Below are positions 13,173 through 13,733 of a DNA stretch of 13,733 nucleotides, piece after piece. Position numbers and translations under genes: made by a program. Position 1 is the first letter of the stretch. Each line of letters begins with the position of its first letter. Origin of the DNA: DATJXG01 sp035500455 (GTDB taxonomy: Bacteria > Acidobacteriota > Terriglobia > Terriglobales > Acidobacteriaceae); contig DATJXG010000311.1 of assembly GCA_035500455.1 (NCBI GenBank), forward strand, positions 1 through 13,733, in the 5' to 3' direction. The notes under the pieces were generated by a model. It was not told where the DNA came from and did not search any database. It saw nothing but the letters and a program-made list of their open reading frames with translations.

Positions 13173-13733
13173 ATGTCAGAAATCCGCTGCATTGCTATCT
13201 CCACCGGTGGCGGGGATGCACCTGGCCTCAATGCAGTCATTCGCGCGGCCGTGAAAGCCGCCATTCTGAAATACAAGTGGAAGGTCATCGGCATTCCTGA
13301 TGGCTTTGACGGCCTCATCTGGCCGGAAAAATCCTTCGAGCTTACGCTCAAGTCGGTCAGCGGCATTCTGCCCCGCGGCGGAACCATCCTCGGCACTACC
13401 AATCGCGGCAGCCCGTTCAAATTCAAGACCGTCGAGAACCACAAGGAAGTGGTGCGCGACATCTCCGACGAGGTGATGACCAATGCCAGGAAGCTGGGCA
13501 TCGATGCCGTGATCACCATCGGCGGTGACGGTTCGCAGGCCATCGCGCAGGAACTTTTTCAGAAGGGCATGAAGATTGTAGGCGTGCCCAAGACCATCGA
13601 CAACGACCTGGGCGCCACCGAGGTGACCTTCGGCTTCGATACCGCCATGAACACCGCCACCGACGCGGTGGATAAGATCCACACCACGGCGGAGTCCCAC
13701 CATCGCGTGATGATCGTGGAGGTGATGGGGCGG
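13173..13733 (+). CDS. pfkA: 6-phosphofructokinase, N-terminal 187 residues (3'-truncated by window edge)
   Basis: The frame from the ATG at 13173 stays open to the last base. All N-terminal signatures of phosphofructokinase are present: the nucleotide loop STGGGDAPGLNAVIR (10-24), PRGGTILGTTNRG (67-79), the Mg/phosphate motif GGDGS (117-121) and the catalytic PKTIDNDL (139-146), in which D143 is the expected base. GFDTAMNTATDAVDKI (154-169) follows. The enzyme phosphorylates fructose 6-phosphate to fructose 1,6-bisphosphate in glycolysis. The Gly after GGD is the residue of ATP-using enzymes, while Lys140 in PKTIDND is the residue usual in pyrophosphate-dependent and group III enzymes, so the phosphoryl donor is uncertain. 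No clear ribosome-binding site precedes the ATG. The symbol is given for the family, not for the subtype. Confidence 0.9.
   Translation, partial: MSEIRCIAISTGGGDAPGLNAVIRAAVKAAILKYKWKVIGIPDGFDGLIWPEKSFELTLKSVSGILPRGGTILGTTNRGSPFKFKTVENHKEVVRDISDEVMTNARKLGIDAVITIGGDGSQAIAQELFQKGMKIVGVPKTIDNDLGATEVTFGFDTAMNTATDAVDKIHTTAESHHRVMIVEVMGR

Overview
The window looks like a chromosomal segment of a high-GC, Gram-negative soil bacterium, most likely an acidobacterium. This rests on several things seen together: a secreted S53 protease with a chain of Ig-like repeats, a PD40 beta-propeller gene, a Big2-type lipoprotein, M28 and HI0933/BaiN family proteins, and intergenic regions full of short degenerate tandem repeats and long hairpins. 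There is no rRNA, tRNA, CRISPR array, plasmid or phage module, and no complete insertion sequence, so the taxonomic call is inference.

Layout, left to right. (1) 1-692: the 3' end of a PD40/TolB-like beta-propeller protein, with a terminator-like hairpin 130 bases further on. (2) 987-1828: a small helix-turn-helix-like ORF, then a broken gene for a TIR/nucleoside-deoxyribosyltransferase-like domain (no start codon, one frameshift). (3) 1902-3212, minus strand: an MFS sugar-type transporter with its own promoter. (4) 3331-3562: a MITE-like long imperfect inverted repeat. (5) 3776-7129: a secreted sedolisin-family (S53) endopeptidase with five about 98-residue Ig-like repeats. (6) 7196-7405: a palindrome flanked by 10-base direct repeats, and a degenerate 9-base tandem array. 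(7) 7477-9437, minus strand: a BaiN/HI0933 flavoprotein and a periplasmic c-type cytochrome, separated by a perfect 11-bp hairpin. (8) 9718-10670, plus strand: a DUF2203 protein, then a four-helix-bundle (23S rRNA intervening-sequence/Avd-like) protein. (9) 10804-12291, minus strand: a secreted M28 zinc aminopeptidase with a PA-type insert. (10) 12511-13733, plus strand: a Big2-type lipoprotein, then the first 187 codons of a 6-phosphofructokinase, which runs off the window.

Most genes are unrelated housekeeping or secreted hydrolytic functions. The two exported peptidases, the sugar transporter and the cytochrome fit a heterotroph that degrades polymers, but no dedicated pathway is visible.

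The most unusual structure is at 10150-10806. Arrays of a degenerate heptamer (YAGTGGC) flank the four-helix-bundle gene as near-identical 26-base direct repeats. The same arrays supply or directly abut the TAG stop codons of three neighbouring genes, and the right-hand array folds with an inverted copy into a long palindrome. This resembles a small cassette organised around an Avd-like gene and is the best candidate here for an undescribed system. Related repeats elsewhere in the window (a palindrome at 7204-7264 sharing a 12-mer with the array, a CTCTGCG-type array, a GTTTCAA-type array, the MITE-like element) suggest that small repeat families have repeatedly entered the gaps between genes.
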